This document shows, one piece after another, positions 46,255 through 58,815 of a stretch of DNA of 64,000 bases (within the stretch, counting starts at the first letter, position 1; every line of letters begins with the position of its first letter). The notes beneath the pieces were generated by a model that did not search any database, was not told the DNA's origin, and saw only the letters and a list, made by a program, of their open reading frames with translations. The stretch comes from Calendula officinalis (Eukaryota > Streptophyta > Magnoliopsida > Asterales > Asteraceae), in contig OY970824.1 of NCBI GenBank assembly GCA_963853835.1, positions 45,342,227 through 45,406,226 of the forward strand, given 5' to 3'. The translations under genes and the position numbers were made by a program.

Positions 46255-46920
46255 CGAAAAACATAAAGAACCCTAGGACCAAGAATATTAAACTAGTTAA
46301 GTTTAATTGGTCAAAAGGATTCTTTCCTCCATGATTTTCGAAAATCCAAAGAACCCTAGGACCAAGAATATTAAACTATTTTAGTTTAATTGGTCAAAAG
46401 GATTCTTTCCCTTTTTCCCTATATTTTGAAAATTTACAAGAACCCTGGGAACAAGAATATTAAACTAGTTTAGTTTAGTTGGTCAAAAGAATTCTTGCCC
46501 TTGATATTTCGAAACCCTAAAGAAACCTTAGGACCAAGAACATTAAACTAGTTTAGTTTAATTGGTTAATATAATTAATTAAAATGATAATCTAGAACCA
46601 AGAAATTTAAACAAGTTTATGTTTAAAGAGGTTTGATTATTATTTTTATAGGTTTATTAAAACTAGTTTTTTAAACCTAGAAATTTAGACAAAGTTTTTT
46701 TTTTGTCTATAAGGTTAAATTAAAAAGTTTAAATAAATTTATTAAAGTTATAATCTATCCTAGAATATAAACAAAGATTATTGTTTAGATAAGACTGATT
46801 AAGAATTCAAATAAAAGATATTTTTGATCAAGAAAGTTAAAACCCTAGTTTTGATTGATCAAGAACAAGATTAGGGTTTGATTAAATAAAAAGGGAATTA
46901 ATAAGGATTAAAAGAAAGTG

Positions 46921-47011
<91 letters not shown>

Positions 47012-48140
47012 TTTAATTAGATCAAGTTAAAATACATATGTATAAACCAAGTGTAATATTCTTATTAGAATATTATAAGTTTTTTAAAGTAATAAATTAT
47101 ATATATTAAATACAAGATTAGAATGGAGCATCAAATATAAAATGTTATTTTGATCATGTAGTTATAATATTAATGTAACTAGAATTTGTATTAAGTCATA
47201 ATTAAACTAGAATGTACAAAGTTGTAAACAACTAGAAATTGTACAAACAAAGTTTTATTATAATTAGATAATACAAAAGTAATAAGTATTGTAATTTGAT
47301 TGTATAAAGTTATATGTTATTATAACTAGTAAATTATAAAAGTATAATATAAGTATTTTACGAGACACATAAAATACTAGATTAAAGTTCAAAGGTTAAA
47401 TAACACGAAAACTTTATAACCTATATTTAACTAGTTCAAGTTAAATGTAAGAAAGGTCTAAACAAACTAGAATTATTATATAGTCTTTATATAATAAGTT
47501 TACTAGTTTCACCAAGTATAGACCGGTGATTGTGTTTGCTTAAGTTCCATCATGATTGTTGGAGCTAGTTGGAACTACACATGAAAATCACAAAGTTTAT
47601 AAAGATGTCCTTAGGACATAATTTTGGCGAATCTGATAAGTTAAAATAAGTGTTTAATTTTATTATTAAGCAAGTGAAAGACAAGGTGTGTTAAACTAGG
47701 ATTATGATTCAAGTTCATGAATCATAAAGGAATTCAAATTCACATTTTAAAGTTTAACATAAGGTTTAAGTTTTTCAAGTAAATAAAACGAGCAAGTTTT
47801 ATAAAAGAAAAATGTTTTTTCACAAAACCTAGTAAAACGTTTTGTACACCCCGCTTTAGGTATACATATAAATCGCGCAACTTTTTGAAACTATATGTTT
47901 TAAAGGAAAAAGTTCTTAAGATTTAAAAAGGTGTCTTGTGGAATTCTCGAATACACAAGTCGCACATTTTAAATAACGGATTAAAATTGGAATAAGGTTT
48001 AAGTTTAGTTTAAGACTTAAACAAACCCAAGGAAATCTTAGATCTAAGTACTACCCATCTAATGGAACACCTCACTTGTTCAATGATTTTCATATTGTAA
48101 GGAGAAAGAACCTTAGATATGGATTCAAATCATTGCGAGT
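46255..48140 (+). other. Leader of element D
   Basis: Starts with about four 'aagaaccctaggaccaag' repeats (46255-46565), then A/T-rich non-coding sequence with no ORF. Fuller than C, similar to B. Confidence 0.6.
46923..47008. repeat. (TA)n microsatellite in leader of D
   Basis: About 85 bp of TA. The several hundred bp to its right are missing in C. Confidence 0.9.
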
Positions 48141-48146
48141 GCTAGG

Positions 48147-48247
48147 GTGCGTAAGGTTCTGTGGTAATCGGGAGTCCCGGCGTAGAGCATCGCACTGTCT
48201 TAGATGGTATGATCTACTTTGGTGATAATCGGGAGTCCCGGCCCAAA
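48147..48247 (+). promoter_or_regulatory. Twin-hairpin leader RNA, element D
   Basis: Loops GGTAATCGGGAGTCCCGG and GATAATCGGGAGTCCCGG. Stems as in C, with CGTAGAG in place of CGCAGAG (pairing becomes G-U). Confidence 0.55.
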
Positions 48248-48353
48248 AAATACTTGAGTAGAATAAACATACTAGACATTATTGAAATTAGAAATGTGCA
48301 ATTGGATTGTACAAAGTGGTAATAAATTAAAAAGTTTATAGATTCTACGACCC

Positions 48354-48468
48354 CTAGGAATCGTATCAAGTCTTGGTACGATTGGTAAGGATGTTACCTA
48401 CCAGAAATAGCATGTCTCGTCGGGAAGTGCCCAAACCTTGCGGCGAGAATGTGATATATGGATCCTAG
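48354..48468 (+). promoter_or_regulatory. Leader hairpin upstream of gag, element D
   Basis: CTAGGA (48354-48359) with TCCTAG (48463-48468). Inner TCTCGTCG with CGGCGAGA, intact. Confidence 0.6.
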
Positions 48469-48551
48469 GCATAAAATATTAATTATGGGTTTATAATATA
48501 TTTTAGAGATGTTTATAGATGATTACTAATTAAACTGGGTTTGATTTGTAG

Positions 48552-49550
48552 ATGGCAACAACAACCACAACGACAAGTACCAACAATCTATCGCTTCGCT
48601 CAATCCTAGATAAGGACAAGTTGACTGGGTCAAACTTTCTCAATTGGGAGCGAAATCTTCGCATTGTGCTCAGGCATGAGAGAAAGTGGTATGTCTTGGA
48701 GAGAGTTGTGCCGAATGTCCCTGCCGCGAATGCTAGAGCTGAAGCAAGGCAAGCTTATGATAAGCATATAAGTGATGCACTCGATATGAGCTGTCTAATG
48801 CTCGCAACCATGAGTCCAGATTTACAGGCGGGACTTATGGATGTGCCAGCATTTGAGATGATCCATCAATTAAGGTTTTCATTTCAAGAGCAAGCTCGCA
48901 CTGAGATGTTTGACATCAATCAAGCTTTCAACTCGTGCAAGATGGTTAAAGGAACACCGGTGAGTGCCCTTGTCATGAAAATGAAAGGGCACATGGATCA
49001 CCTTGCTAGACTCGATCACCCCTTACCGTTGCAGATGGCAATAGATACTATACTCAATTCATTGTCTGATGACTACAAGACTTTTGTAGTCAACTACAGT
49101 ATGCATAATATGGAGAAATCTATTGCTGAGCTACATTCAACGCTCAAGACAGGTGAGTTGAGTTTGGGGACCAAATCTAAGGATGTTCTGATGATCGGTA
49201 ATGGCAGTGGTGGTGGCAAGAAGAGAAAAGGGCATGGTGGTAAAGGAAAGGGTAAAACCAATCCTAACCAAGGAGTGCCAAATGGTAAAGGTATCAAACA
49301 AAAGGTCAAGAAGGTGAAGCCTAACACGGCGTGGACCGAGAATCGGTGCTTCAAGTGTGGCGAGGTCGGGCATTGGAAAAGAAATTGTCCAAAGGGTGCC
49401 AGTAGTGGAGGAATTGCAAGTTCCTCAGGTAACACGACCAAACTCCTTAATCACTTTAAAGTACTTGTAAAGTATATTACGAGAAATCTAACTTTTGCAA
49501 TCGTTTATTGCAGGAGGAGATGGAAAGTGATGGTGGCCGGCATGAGATGA
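48552..49550 (+). CDS. Copia-type gag of element D
   Basis: 332 codons, the best preserved gag of the three. N-terminal TGSNFLNWERNLRIVL, a Gly/Lys-rich basic segment, and an intact CCHC knuckle CFKCGEVGHWKRNC. Differs from C at a handful of residues (for example Q to H in MIHQLRF, F to V in SALVMKM). The predicted intron is 49429-49513. With no pol in the element, its protein would have to work with enzymes supplied by a relative such as the A/E family. Confidence 0.85.
   Translation: MATTTTTTSTNNLSLRSILDKDKLTGSNFLNWERNLRIVLRHERKWYVLERVVPNVPAANARAEARQAYDKHISDALDMSCLMLATMSPDLQAGLMDVPAFEMIHQLRFSFQEQARTEMFDINQAFNSCKMVKGTPVSALVMKMKGHMDHLARLDHPLPLQMAIDTILNSLSDDYKTFVVNYSMHNMEKSIAELHSTLKTGELSLGTKSKDVLMIGNGSGGGKKRKGHGGKGKGKTNPNQGVPNGKGIKQKVKKVKPNTAWTENRCFKCGEVGHWKRNCPKGASSGGIASSSGNTTKLLNHFKVLVKYITRNLTFAIVYCRRRWKVMVAGMR
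49429..49513 (+). other. Predicted 85-nt intron at the 3' end of gag (element D)
   Basis: Same donor, branch-like CTAAC and acceptor as in C. Confidence 0.5.
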
Positions 49551-51327
49551 AGATGATCCCACGAGCACCACATTTTTTATAATTCAGTATTTTGTTTGGA
49601 TTCATGAAAATAATTTTATTTTATTATTGGATAGTTTTTTGTTTTTATGTTAAAACAAGATTTTTGGTTTTATCAAAATTGAATCCATGGTTGAATTATG
49701 TTATGTGTGCGTGTGTGATAATTACACTAGTCTAGTTTTATGACTAGATTGTAAGTCAAGATTATGATTTACTTAATATCTCATGATTTATATTTGTTTA
49801 TTGTTGTATGAATGAACAATATCTTAGAAGCTCAATTACTTAGATACCAGAAATTAGAAAGTTTTTCTAATACAAGTATTTAAGAATTTTATGGAAAGGT
49901 CAAGTTCAAAGTTTATTGAACTTAGTTAAAACATCTTAAGTGATACACATTATTTATGATAGTACGTTTTAAAGTATTAGTATTAATATACTATGATTAT
50001 ATTGGATATAATCAAGACAGGCTTTAAGAGTATTATTGCAAGTGTCTCATACTTGTGATAAAGGATTTAATAAAGTCATAATTCCCTAACAAGGAATGTT
50101 GGATATTCTCAAAAATCCAAAGAATGACTTAGATATTATATAAACCCTTAAAAGGATCAAACAATATTAAAGTATTTAAGAACTAAAGGCATTAAATGCA
50201 AATGTTTCATACTTGTAATAAATACAGTATTTAATCAAGTCAAAATTTCCTAATAGGAATATTGGATATTTATGAAATCCAAGAAATGACTTTGGCATTA
50301 AATAAAGTTCTTAAGAGATACTAAAGTATTTAAGAATTAGAAGTATCGTTTCAAGTGTTTCATACTTGTTAGATATAGTAGTCAATGAAAGTCATAATTC
50401 CCTAAACAGGAATACTGGTTATTCGCAAATCCAAATGATAACTTTAATAGTTGATAAATTCTTAAAAGAGATTTAGTTGCAAGGCAATTTTATAAATTCA
50501 AGAAACTAAGGAGTTAATTTTCAGTGCTCCTATTTTTACCGAATAACATAAAAAGAAAAGACTAGAACATGTTCCGATGTTGCAAGAACAAATTCTAGCA
50601 AATACAAAAGTTATAATATTTTCCAAAATGCTCGTCTTATGTCTTTAGTTTAATAGAAATGACTAAATTGTAATTAGTGATAAAAGTTGCAATTAGGAGT
50701 CATTAAGTAATCAACACAAACACAAAGAATAAGCAATGATCCAGTAATAATTCGGTACCTATGTCCAGTTAGGAATAATACATGAATTAGTGACATTGTT
50801 ATTTAGACTTTGTATGTTTTACAGTATCCATGAATAAAATTCTCTTTATTCAAAAAGATATAATCCGTGACTACTCGTCTTGGTGGGAACCTTTATGGGA
50901 CGTTGACGTCATTGCGGTATTTGGTTGAAGATTCAAAGTTTTTCGAAGATAGCTACACAAGTTTTGATGTAAACCAAATATTGGTGATATTCTGTCGTAT
51001 CGATGAATATTGGATTGACCACCGTGATAATACTTCGTGGTTGAAAATTTCAAAAGTATTATTCACTTGGATTATCCTTAAGCCAGAGGTATTTGGTTTG
51101 GGATACAATGACTAATGTACTTTGATTCGTCTTAGACAAGCCTGAAATATGGTTGTCATACGTTACCCAAGAAGTAAAGATAGAGTGTTCTTTACCAGGC
51201 AACGCTATTTAAAGAGTTTCTCAAAAAAAAACAATATCTGGTTACAAAGCTGTTTCTATGGGGTTGGTTACCTACATGCCTATCTAGAGGGCCACTGTAG
51301 CTCGTGTCATCAAGCTAAGTTTATGAA
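49551..51327 (+). other. Post-gag non-coding region of element D
   Basis: No ORF with family character. Collinear with C. PPT CTTGCACAAGTGGGAGTC at 51328-51345. Confidence 0.6.
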
Positions 51328-51345
51328 CTTGCACAAGTGGGAGTC

Positions 51346-52413
51346 TGTTGGAATTATGTGCACAGTTAGGCAATCTATGATGATACATCCATGCCTACGA
51401 AACACTTAAGGGTCACACCGGTGAGTGCATGTAATACGAGTAAGATATGTAATGATACTTGGAAGAGGAATGATTCATAATAGTCATTATGAATATGTTA
51501 AGTATTAAGTTAAGTTTAACTTATTACTAGATTAGTTTAACTAACTAATTAATACAAGTATTTGTACATTTACTAGTTGAGTAAATATACAATGTGTTAA
51601 TTATAGATTATCCATAATATGATTTAAAGTAATTAAATCATATGGTGTTTGGATAATATTATTGTTATGAATATATAAAGATTATTATATAATTAATTAT
51701 TAAAAGTATAAATACAGAGTATATATTTCGTGTATATATTATACCGAAATATATAAGTGTATTAATACTAGAGATTTAATAATTAAGTGCAACAATAAAT
51801 AACTAGTTAAACTATAAGGGAAGGAAACGTAAAAAGGAAAGTTTAATTAAAGAATTAATCTTAATTAAACTAGAGAGTCCTAAAGTGCAACTTATTTATC
51901 TATAAAAAAGAGGCTTAGGGTAACCCTAATTCCCCCTTCCTTGTGTTCTTCAATCGTTCTTCGTTCGTGCTTCGTGTTCTTCAAGTCTTTGAAGATCAAG
52001 ATCATTCCTAGGATCAACTAGAAGATCTCTCGTTGTGTTCATCATCAGTGGACTTACTTAAGCAAGATTAAGGTATGATTTGGAAAAATCTTTTTCCCTT
52101 CCCCCTCCTGTTCGAATTCGACCAACCAAGAACCCTAGGGTTCTTGGTTAGTGGTTGACGAATACACACAAGGATGTGTGTGTGTTCGAATTTTTCGTAC
52201 AAGGTTTCTTTCTTGTTAATCTAATCTAGATTTCCAACATCCCCAATCCTTTAGGGTTTAAGGATTAAGTTTAATCTCAGTTCCGCTTTTAGGGATTAAA
52301 CTAGCTAGTTGGTTTAACCAGCAAGAACAAGTTCATGTTCTTGTCAGTAAAGCTCGAACCAAGTAAAATAGGAGGTTGACCCAAGTGGTTGATCAATATA
52401 ATGAAACCCTTCA
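51346..52413 (+). repeat. 3' LTR of element D
   Basis: 1068 bp, TGTTGG...CCCTTCA. Lacks the MITE and about 65 bp of U5 around 51930. Several substitutions from the 5' LTR indicate an older insertion than B. Confidence 0.9.
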
Positions 52414-52418
52414 CTTCG

Positions 52419-52730
52419 GTCACGTCTAATGTTTAGCAAATTCTGTAAACATCTACGAATATTTATTTTAACAGCACTTGTATCTCTATTCAATAACTAT
52501 GAATAGATAAATATTAATAATGACATTAACTCATGATCTAGCTCCCACTAAATTCAAGCAGCCACAGACATTTTGATACTCAACAAACTTTGTGTATCAT
52601 GGATAGGTTTAAAACATGTTAAGAATAGATAATATGAAATTATTTCGTAAAACTTTCTATTTCAATCCCACGAAATGTTATTACATAATGTATCGATTTC
52701 AAATTCATCTATGGGCTATAATCGAAAATA
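52419..52730 (-). other. 3' non-coding region of copia E, proximal part
   Basis: Joins 44878 once D is removed. Matches 59058-59356 in F. Confidence 0.75.
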
Positions 52731-55700
52731 CTAGCTACCAATTTCTAGGTACTGCATGCCTATTGCGCTTGCATGCTTCTCATGCTTTGGTCCAGCTAGT
52801 GGTTTAGTCAACGGGTTAGCAACGTTGTCATCCGTTGGTATTTTCTTAATTGTAATATCACCTTCTCTGACATACTCACGTATGAGGTGATATTTCTTGC
52901 GCACATGCCTGGTCTTTTGATGCTCTCTTGGTTCAACAGCTTGCCCTATTGCACCAAGGTTATCACTGGATATTTTGATGGGTCTAGAGATACTGGCAAT
53001 AACTCTAAGATCCTCGATAAAATTCTTAAGCCACATGGCTTCTTTCCCAGCATCATTTTCCGCAACGTACTCAGCTTCTGTAGTCGAATCTGTTATTGTA
53101 TCTTGTTTCTGACTCTACCAAGATATAGCTCCTCCATTCAGTGTAAACACAAACCCTGATTGTGACTTGTTATCGTCTCTGTCGGCTTGGAAGTCTGCAT
53201 CTGTGTATCCAATTACACACAGTTCTTCCATCGAACCTGTAAAGACCAAGAACATATATTTTGTCCTTCTCCAATACTTGAGAATGTTCTTGACAGCCAC
53301 CCAATGGGCCTCACCAGGATTCTTTTGATATCTGCTCGTAAGACTTATGGAGTAAGCAATATCGGGCCTAGTACATAACATGGCATACATTATTGATCCA
53401 ATTGCCAAACCATATGGAATCAAACTCATCCTAGCTTGTTCTTTTCTAGATGTAGGACTCTGAGTTTTGCTCAGTATAATGCCATGTGTCATTGGTATGA
53501 AACCTCTCTTGGAATCATTCATACTGAATCTCTTCAGTACTTTGTCAATGTATGTACTTTGACTAAGTCCAATAAGCCACCTAGATCTATCTCTATAGAT
53601 CTTTATACCCAGTATAAACACGGCTTCTCCCAAGTCTTTCATCTGGAAACATCTACCTAACCAGGATTTTACTCCTTGTAATGCTGGTATATCATTTCCT
53701 ATAAGGAGTATGTCGTCAACATACAAGAATAGGAAGATTACTATGCTCCCACTGAATTTTGTGTAGACATACGCCTCGAACTCACTCTTCACAAAACCAA
53801 ATTCTTTGATTCTTTTGTCAAAGTGTAAGTTTCAGCTCATAGATGCTTGCTTTAATCCATAAATGGATTTCAGCAACTTGCATACTTTATTAGGATTCTT
53901 TGGATTAGTAAAACCATCCGGTTGTATCATGAATACGTCCTCTTTCAACTCCCCATTAAGGAAGGCGGTTTTAACATCCATCTGCCATATCTCATAGTCG
54001 TAATATGCTAATATGACCATAAGAATTCTAATCGATTTAAGCATTGTGACTGACGAGTAGGTTTCAGAATAATCCACACCATGTGTTTGCGTGAAACCCT
54101 TCGCGACTAGTCGTGCTTTGTAAGTATGCACGTTCCCATCCATATCAGTTTTCTTCTTGAAAACCCACTTGCATCCAACAACCTTTGACTGTGGTGGCAA
54201 GTCTGATAACACCCAGACTTGGTTGTCATACATGGATTACATCTCTGCCTCCATAGCTTCGAGCCATTTCTTGGACTCTTGGCCATCGGCAGCCTCAGTG
54301 TAGGTTAATGGCTCTAGTATATTTCCATCATCTTCATCGATCATGAATCCAATATACCTATCTGGTTCTTGGCGTAGTCTACTAGACCTACGAGGATTTC
54401 GTGTTTCTTCTTCCTCAACCGGTGGTTCTGGTTGAGAATCAACAATTCTTTGTTGAACCACTGATTCGACGGTAGTCGTAGGTGGATCTTCATTCTCTTC
54501 AATTTCTTGAAGTTCTATTTTTTTTCTGGGAATTTTTGTCCCGAGAAACTTCTCCTCCACGAAGACACCTTTCCGAGCAACAAAAACTTTGTTGTCTTGC
54601 TGATGATATAAATAGTATCCTAAGGTTTCCCTTGGATATTCAACGAAGATACACTTATCTGATTTGGGGTTGAGTTTGTCTGTGAATGTTCGTCTAACAT
54701 ACGCCTCACAACCCCAAACCTTAAGAAAAGACAATCTTGGCTTTTTACCCGTCCAGTGCTCAAACGGAGTCTTTTCTACTGACTTGGTCGGAATCCTATT
54801 TAGTGTGAATGCTGCAGTCTCGAGTGCATGTCTAGCAAGGTGCGATTCCTCCTTTCTGATACGCCATTCATCTGAGGTGTATACGGAGGGGTGAGTTGTG
54901 AAACTATCCCACATTCTTTCAAATGATTGTCGAACTCCTGGCTCAAATATTCGCCTCCCCGGTCCAACCGAAGTGACTTTATTTTCTTGCCCAGTTGGTT
55001 CTCTACTTCCCTCTGATATTTTTGAACTTGTCAAAGCTTTCAGACTTTAGTCTCATAAGAAAGACATAACCATACCTACTGAAGTCGTCAGTAAAGGTAA
55101 TGAAGTAGCGATATCCACCTCTGGCTTCTGGAGTAAAGGGTCCACTCACGTCAGTGTGTATAATCCCTAACAACTCGCATGCCCTTTCATTGTAATGATT
55201 GAAAGGGTCTTTTGTCATCTTGCTAGATAAACATGATTCGTATATGGCATATGATTCCAAATCAAATGTATCTAGAATTCCATCGTCGTGGAGCTTCTTT
55301 ATGCGAGTCTCGTTTATATGTCCTAAATGACAATGCCAAAGATAAGTTTGATTCAAGTTACTCTGGGATCTTTTACTTATGTGATAGATGTCTCGTTCTA
55401 TGTTATTTAGATTTAATGTATATTGACCATTATGAGAGTTAGCTTTAAAATATAAAATATCATCTTTAAAACAAGAAATAGTTTTATCAAAAAACTCATA
55501 ATAAAAACCACTGTCTATAAGCAAATCAAATGAAATAACATTCTTAATAAGTCTAGGAACATAATAACAATCTTTAAGTTCCAAAACTCTTCCTGAAGGC
55601 AACTTTAGACAGTATGTTCCTACGTATTCAGCTCCAACCTTGAAGCCTTCGCCTACTCGTAGTTCAACATCTCCTTGCCCCAGGCTCCCGTTCTTCTTAA

Positions 55701-56565
55701 ATCCCTGCAAGTGATTGCAAATGTTATGACCACATCCGGTATCCAATACCCAGGATTCACTAGAGGTAACGAGACAATAAATCATAAAGATACTTGAATC
55801 GTTGACAAAGTCAGCGTCCAACAGTCCCACATCGGACGTGTGCTCGCAAATATCCTTGCTGCCACTCTTTGGGCAACACAAATCAGCAAAGTCTCTTAAC
55901 CAATCATCGAACTCATCCATCTGAACCTCTGGAAGTGGTTCTACCTCTAACCTTTGAACATCGCGTATACACAAGATATTCTCGTGTAAGGCTGCAACAG
56001 TCAAGTCAAAACTCCCAAGTAGACGTACTACCTTATCCTGATACTATTGAGTGAGGGATCCAACAAAAACAAAACTTGTTCATGCTGGTTTGATGTGCCA
56101 GTAACTTGGGTGAGACAATCTAGTAACCTTCTTATGTCAGTAAGATGGTCACTTAATGGTTTATGTTCTTGCATTTTCTGTGATAGATTTCTTGCAAAAT
56201 GATTTGCTTACTATCCTCTGTACTTTCCTTGAACGCCTCCTTAAGATACTGAACAAACTCATAACATGGTTTCTTATGTAGATTATCAGTGATCTCTGAT
56301 AATGATGTAAGAATTAGAATCGACATTACTTGTGATTCATCAGCCAGGCACTGATAATAAGCATCAAGCTCAACATCATGGGCATCTTGTCCTGGTTGTC
56401 TCTTGGGCACCTCGTCAATGATGTACAGTAAATTTTGTGATTTTAGGAAGTTCCTAAAATGCATCTACCAAATCTTGTAATTTGGACCAGTAAGCTTCAA
56501 TTTGCCCGTAATGAGCTTTCGTGATACTGTCGGTGAGTAAAACGGAATTTCTGACAATACATATA
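52731..56565 (-). pseudogene. Ty1/copia gag-pol of element E, degenerate
   Basis: Reading down the minus strand: gag from about 56565, whose ATG has been altered (small deletion next to the start) and which has a TAG just before MHFRNF; protease WVLDTGCGHNIC (about 55740); the HCHLGHI zinc segment; integrase with HTDVSGPF; a frameshift near 55020 that removes the segment between Asp2 and Glu3; RT with DVKTAFLNGEL and YVDDILLIGN; RNase H with GYTDADFQ and the terminal TKPLAGPKHEKH. Breaks occur near 56170, 55020, 54235, 53830 and 53100. Coverage is full length, so E shows the complete layout that the gag-only elements lack. Confidence 0.9.
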
Positions 56566-56650
56566 TCTATAAGAAAAACAACAAACGGTTAGTGTGATTC
56601 TATAAATAAAAAACTTCTAATATTATTACCTTTTAAGAATAATAATTAGA

Positions 56651-56766
56651 CTAGGACCCATATTTCACGCCCTCCAATGCAAGGTTTGGGCACTACCCAT
56701 TGGAGTCACGCTATTTTTGCTAGGTATAGCCATACCGATCGCCTCTAGACTAGAAACGATTCCTAG
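56651..56766 (-). promoter_or_regulatory. Covarying leader hairpin upstream of gag, copia E
   Basis: Outer CTAGGA/TCCTAG pair (56761-56766 and 56651-56656). Inner stem CTCCAATG with CATTGGAG (56698-56705 and 56672-56679), a third stem sequence with perfect pairing, around the same GGGnAGTGCCCAAACCTTG. Confidence 0.65.
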
Positions 56767-56822
56767 ACCTTCGTAATATCAAGTTGAACAACAAACTTGT
56801 ACATGTTTTAATCCCTCTAGTG

Positions 56823-56925
56823 CATTTTGGGCCGGGACTCCCGATTATCACCAAAATAGATCGTACCACCTAAGACAGTATGATGCCTTGCGCCGGGACT
56901 CCCTACACACCCTAACACTCGCAAT
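56823..56925 (-). promoter_or_regulatory. Twin-hairpin leader RNA, copia E (one loop shortened)
   Basis: One full GATAATCGGGAGTCCCGG (56831-56849 region). The other copy keeps GGGAGTCCCGGCGC but has lost about 14 bp on its 5' side. Confidence 0.5.
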
Positions 56926-56929
56926 GATT

Positions 56930-58332
56930 TGAATCCACATCTAAGGTTCTTTATCCTTACAATGTGAATATCGTTGAACAAGCGAGGTGTTCCATTAGGT
57001 GGGTTGAACTATGTTATAAGATTTTCTAAAAAGGAATTTTCCTTTGTTCGAAAGCTTTAGCCATTTTTTAATTCTTTTGAAAAATTACTTGGTTTTATAA
57101 ACAGAAAATTGTTTATAAATTCCACCTTTAATTTTATCTTTTAAGACTTGGTTTCGTAAACAAAGACTTGTTTACAAAGCCATTTTAATTTAAAAACAAG
57201 ATTTTATAAATGTACTTTTATAAAAAAATCTCCTTTTATTAAAAAACTTGGTTCTATAAAGTAACTGTTTATAAATACCACCTTTATTTCAAAAAAATAA
57301 CAATTAAAGAAATAAAATAAATGCAATAATAAAATTGCTATGCCATAACCCCAAAGACTTAGTTTTGTATTTTGCATATTTAAAATAAAAAATATTAATT
57401 TAATTTCTGAAAATGTTTAATAATTCTGAAAATTTTAAATCAACACAATGTTACGACTTTTGGGTTATGTCATTCTAATTGAATAACTAAAACTGATAAT
57501 ATTTAAATTACACATAACAGCTGATTTCAATTTCCCCCTTAATTTCAAAATTATCTCGATTTAAATAAACTATTAAAATCATTAGGTTTTAATTTAAATG
57601 TATATTTAATCTTTATTGTTATTATTTGATAAAAATAATAAACTAGTCAAAATATTGAAAGACTAACTTTTTAATGATAAAATCTTACATAATAACTTGT
57701 AGATTTTATCCCTTATTTAAGATCACATACTTCTAAAAAACGTTGGGAAATCTTGGACCAAAAATAAAAAAGTTCCTTGACCACGAAGTTACCCTACTGA
57801 AACTCGGTGGGATGGTGTCCGTCGATCACTCGATGGTCAAGCCGGGCTTCGACCGAAACTCGGTTGAAGTGGGGTTCGACATAAAAAAAACGTTAGATTT
57901 TATAAACGAAAATTTAACATAACCATTTCTTAATTTTGTCTTAAAACCTATTCATTCCAATTATTCAAGAACTTTGAATAATATACTTGGATAAAATATT
58001 CTAGGTTTTATACTAAACAAAAAGAAACCTAATTTCTTTTATCTTGAAACCTATTTAACCCAATTATTCAAGAACTTTGATCAATTTTCTTGGATCAAAT
58101 TTACTAGGTTTCTTTCTAAGATAAAAAATTTAATTATATGTATATATGTATACGAATTTTCGGAAAAATACAAGGAGGGAAAAACAAACATAGTTTCTTA
58201 TTATCTTGAACCCTATTCAATCCAATGATCATTCATGAACTTGAATAACCACATACTTGATTCGAAAAATCCTAGGGTTCTTTTTTCTAGACAAAACGAA
58301 ACTAAACTGAATCCCATTGAGATTAGTTGAAA
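56930..58332 (-). other. Leader of copia E
   Basis: Non-coding. Has the aaccaag/aaacag repeats (57040-57310), the GC-rich ACTCGGT segment (57795-57880) and three or four 'cctag...ttcaagaa' units (57920-58290). Collinear with 12640-13900 of A. Confidence 0.65.
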
Positions 58333-58344
58333 GCTCTGATACCA
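58333..58344 (-). other. Primer binding site of copia E
   Basis: Minus strand TGGTATCAGAGC, complementary to initiator tRNA-Met, one base from the LTR. Confidence 0.9.
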
Positions 58345-58345
58345 C

Positions 58346-58815
58346 TGTAGGAATACCTTGTAGGATTCACATGACGGAACTTGAATCCCACATTCTTGAT
58401 CACTACTAATAATTGAGATCACTTAGAACAAGAATATGGTTAGAACATTACCTCTTCGATTGCAAAAGATTAATCCACCTCTACTGCACCACCTAAACAC
58501 GCTGCAAAACCGCGTTGTACCAACAAAGCAATACACAATGACTTGTGTATGTGTGTGTGTCGTACGAACCAAGGGTTCGAAACCCTTGGGGTTTCTTTCA
58601 GCCGAAACTCGAGACCGAGGGAGGGAGGGTGTAGGGTTTGAGTGTTGTGAATGTGTAACCCTTAAACCTTAACCTTAGTTCCTTATTTATAAGGGACTAA
58701 CTTACCGTGAAGTCCTTGGAGTTTAATTATGTTTAATTTCATAATTAAACTTCCTATTAACACTTTAAACCCTTGGACTTTTACTAGTTAATTAATAAAC
58801 AATTAATTAACTGTC
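58346..58815 (-). repeat. 5' LTR of copia E, truncated
   Basis: Begins (plus strand) TGTAGGAATACC and matches the 3' LTR to about 58815, then jumps into 3' non-coding sequence of another copy. GTC at 58813-58815 is shared by both sides (microhomology). Confidence 0.8.

Larger units (their letters stand above)
38858..51659 (+). repeat. Segmental duplication, right (longer) copy
   Basis: 12,802-bp source unit of the tandem duplication. It runs from the gypsy tail through the Helitron block, gypsy LTR, copia E 3' end and element D to the middle of D's 3' LTR. See 30831-38857. Confidence 0.85.
44879..52413 (+). mobile_element. Element D: complete gag-only LTR retrotransposon nested in copia E
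   Basis: 5' LTR 44879-46148, 3' LTR 51346-52413. Flanks are ctttg (44874-44878) and cttcg (52414-52418); the uninterrupted site in fragment F (about 59057) reads 'gatcctttggtcacg', which confirms the insertion point. Gag is open, pol absent. The 5' LTR is longer because it contains a MITE and because the 3' LTR lost about 65 bp near 51930. Confidence 0.9.
43628..58815 (-). mobile_element. Copia element E (autonomous type, degenerate), interrupted by D
   Basis: On the minus strand: 5' LTR 58815-58346 (truncated), PBS 58344-58333, leader, gag-pol 56565-52731, 3' non-coding, PPT 44337-44320 and 3' LTR 44319-43628. Element D occupies 44879-52413. It sits in a gypsy LTR. Same family as A: LTR length, leader and proteins agree. 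Confidence 0.85.

Noticed and set aside
32695..52413. C and D as two independent insertions
   Set aside because: Identical insertion base, shared MITE and matching flanks show that one is a duplicate of the other.
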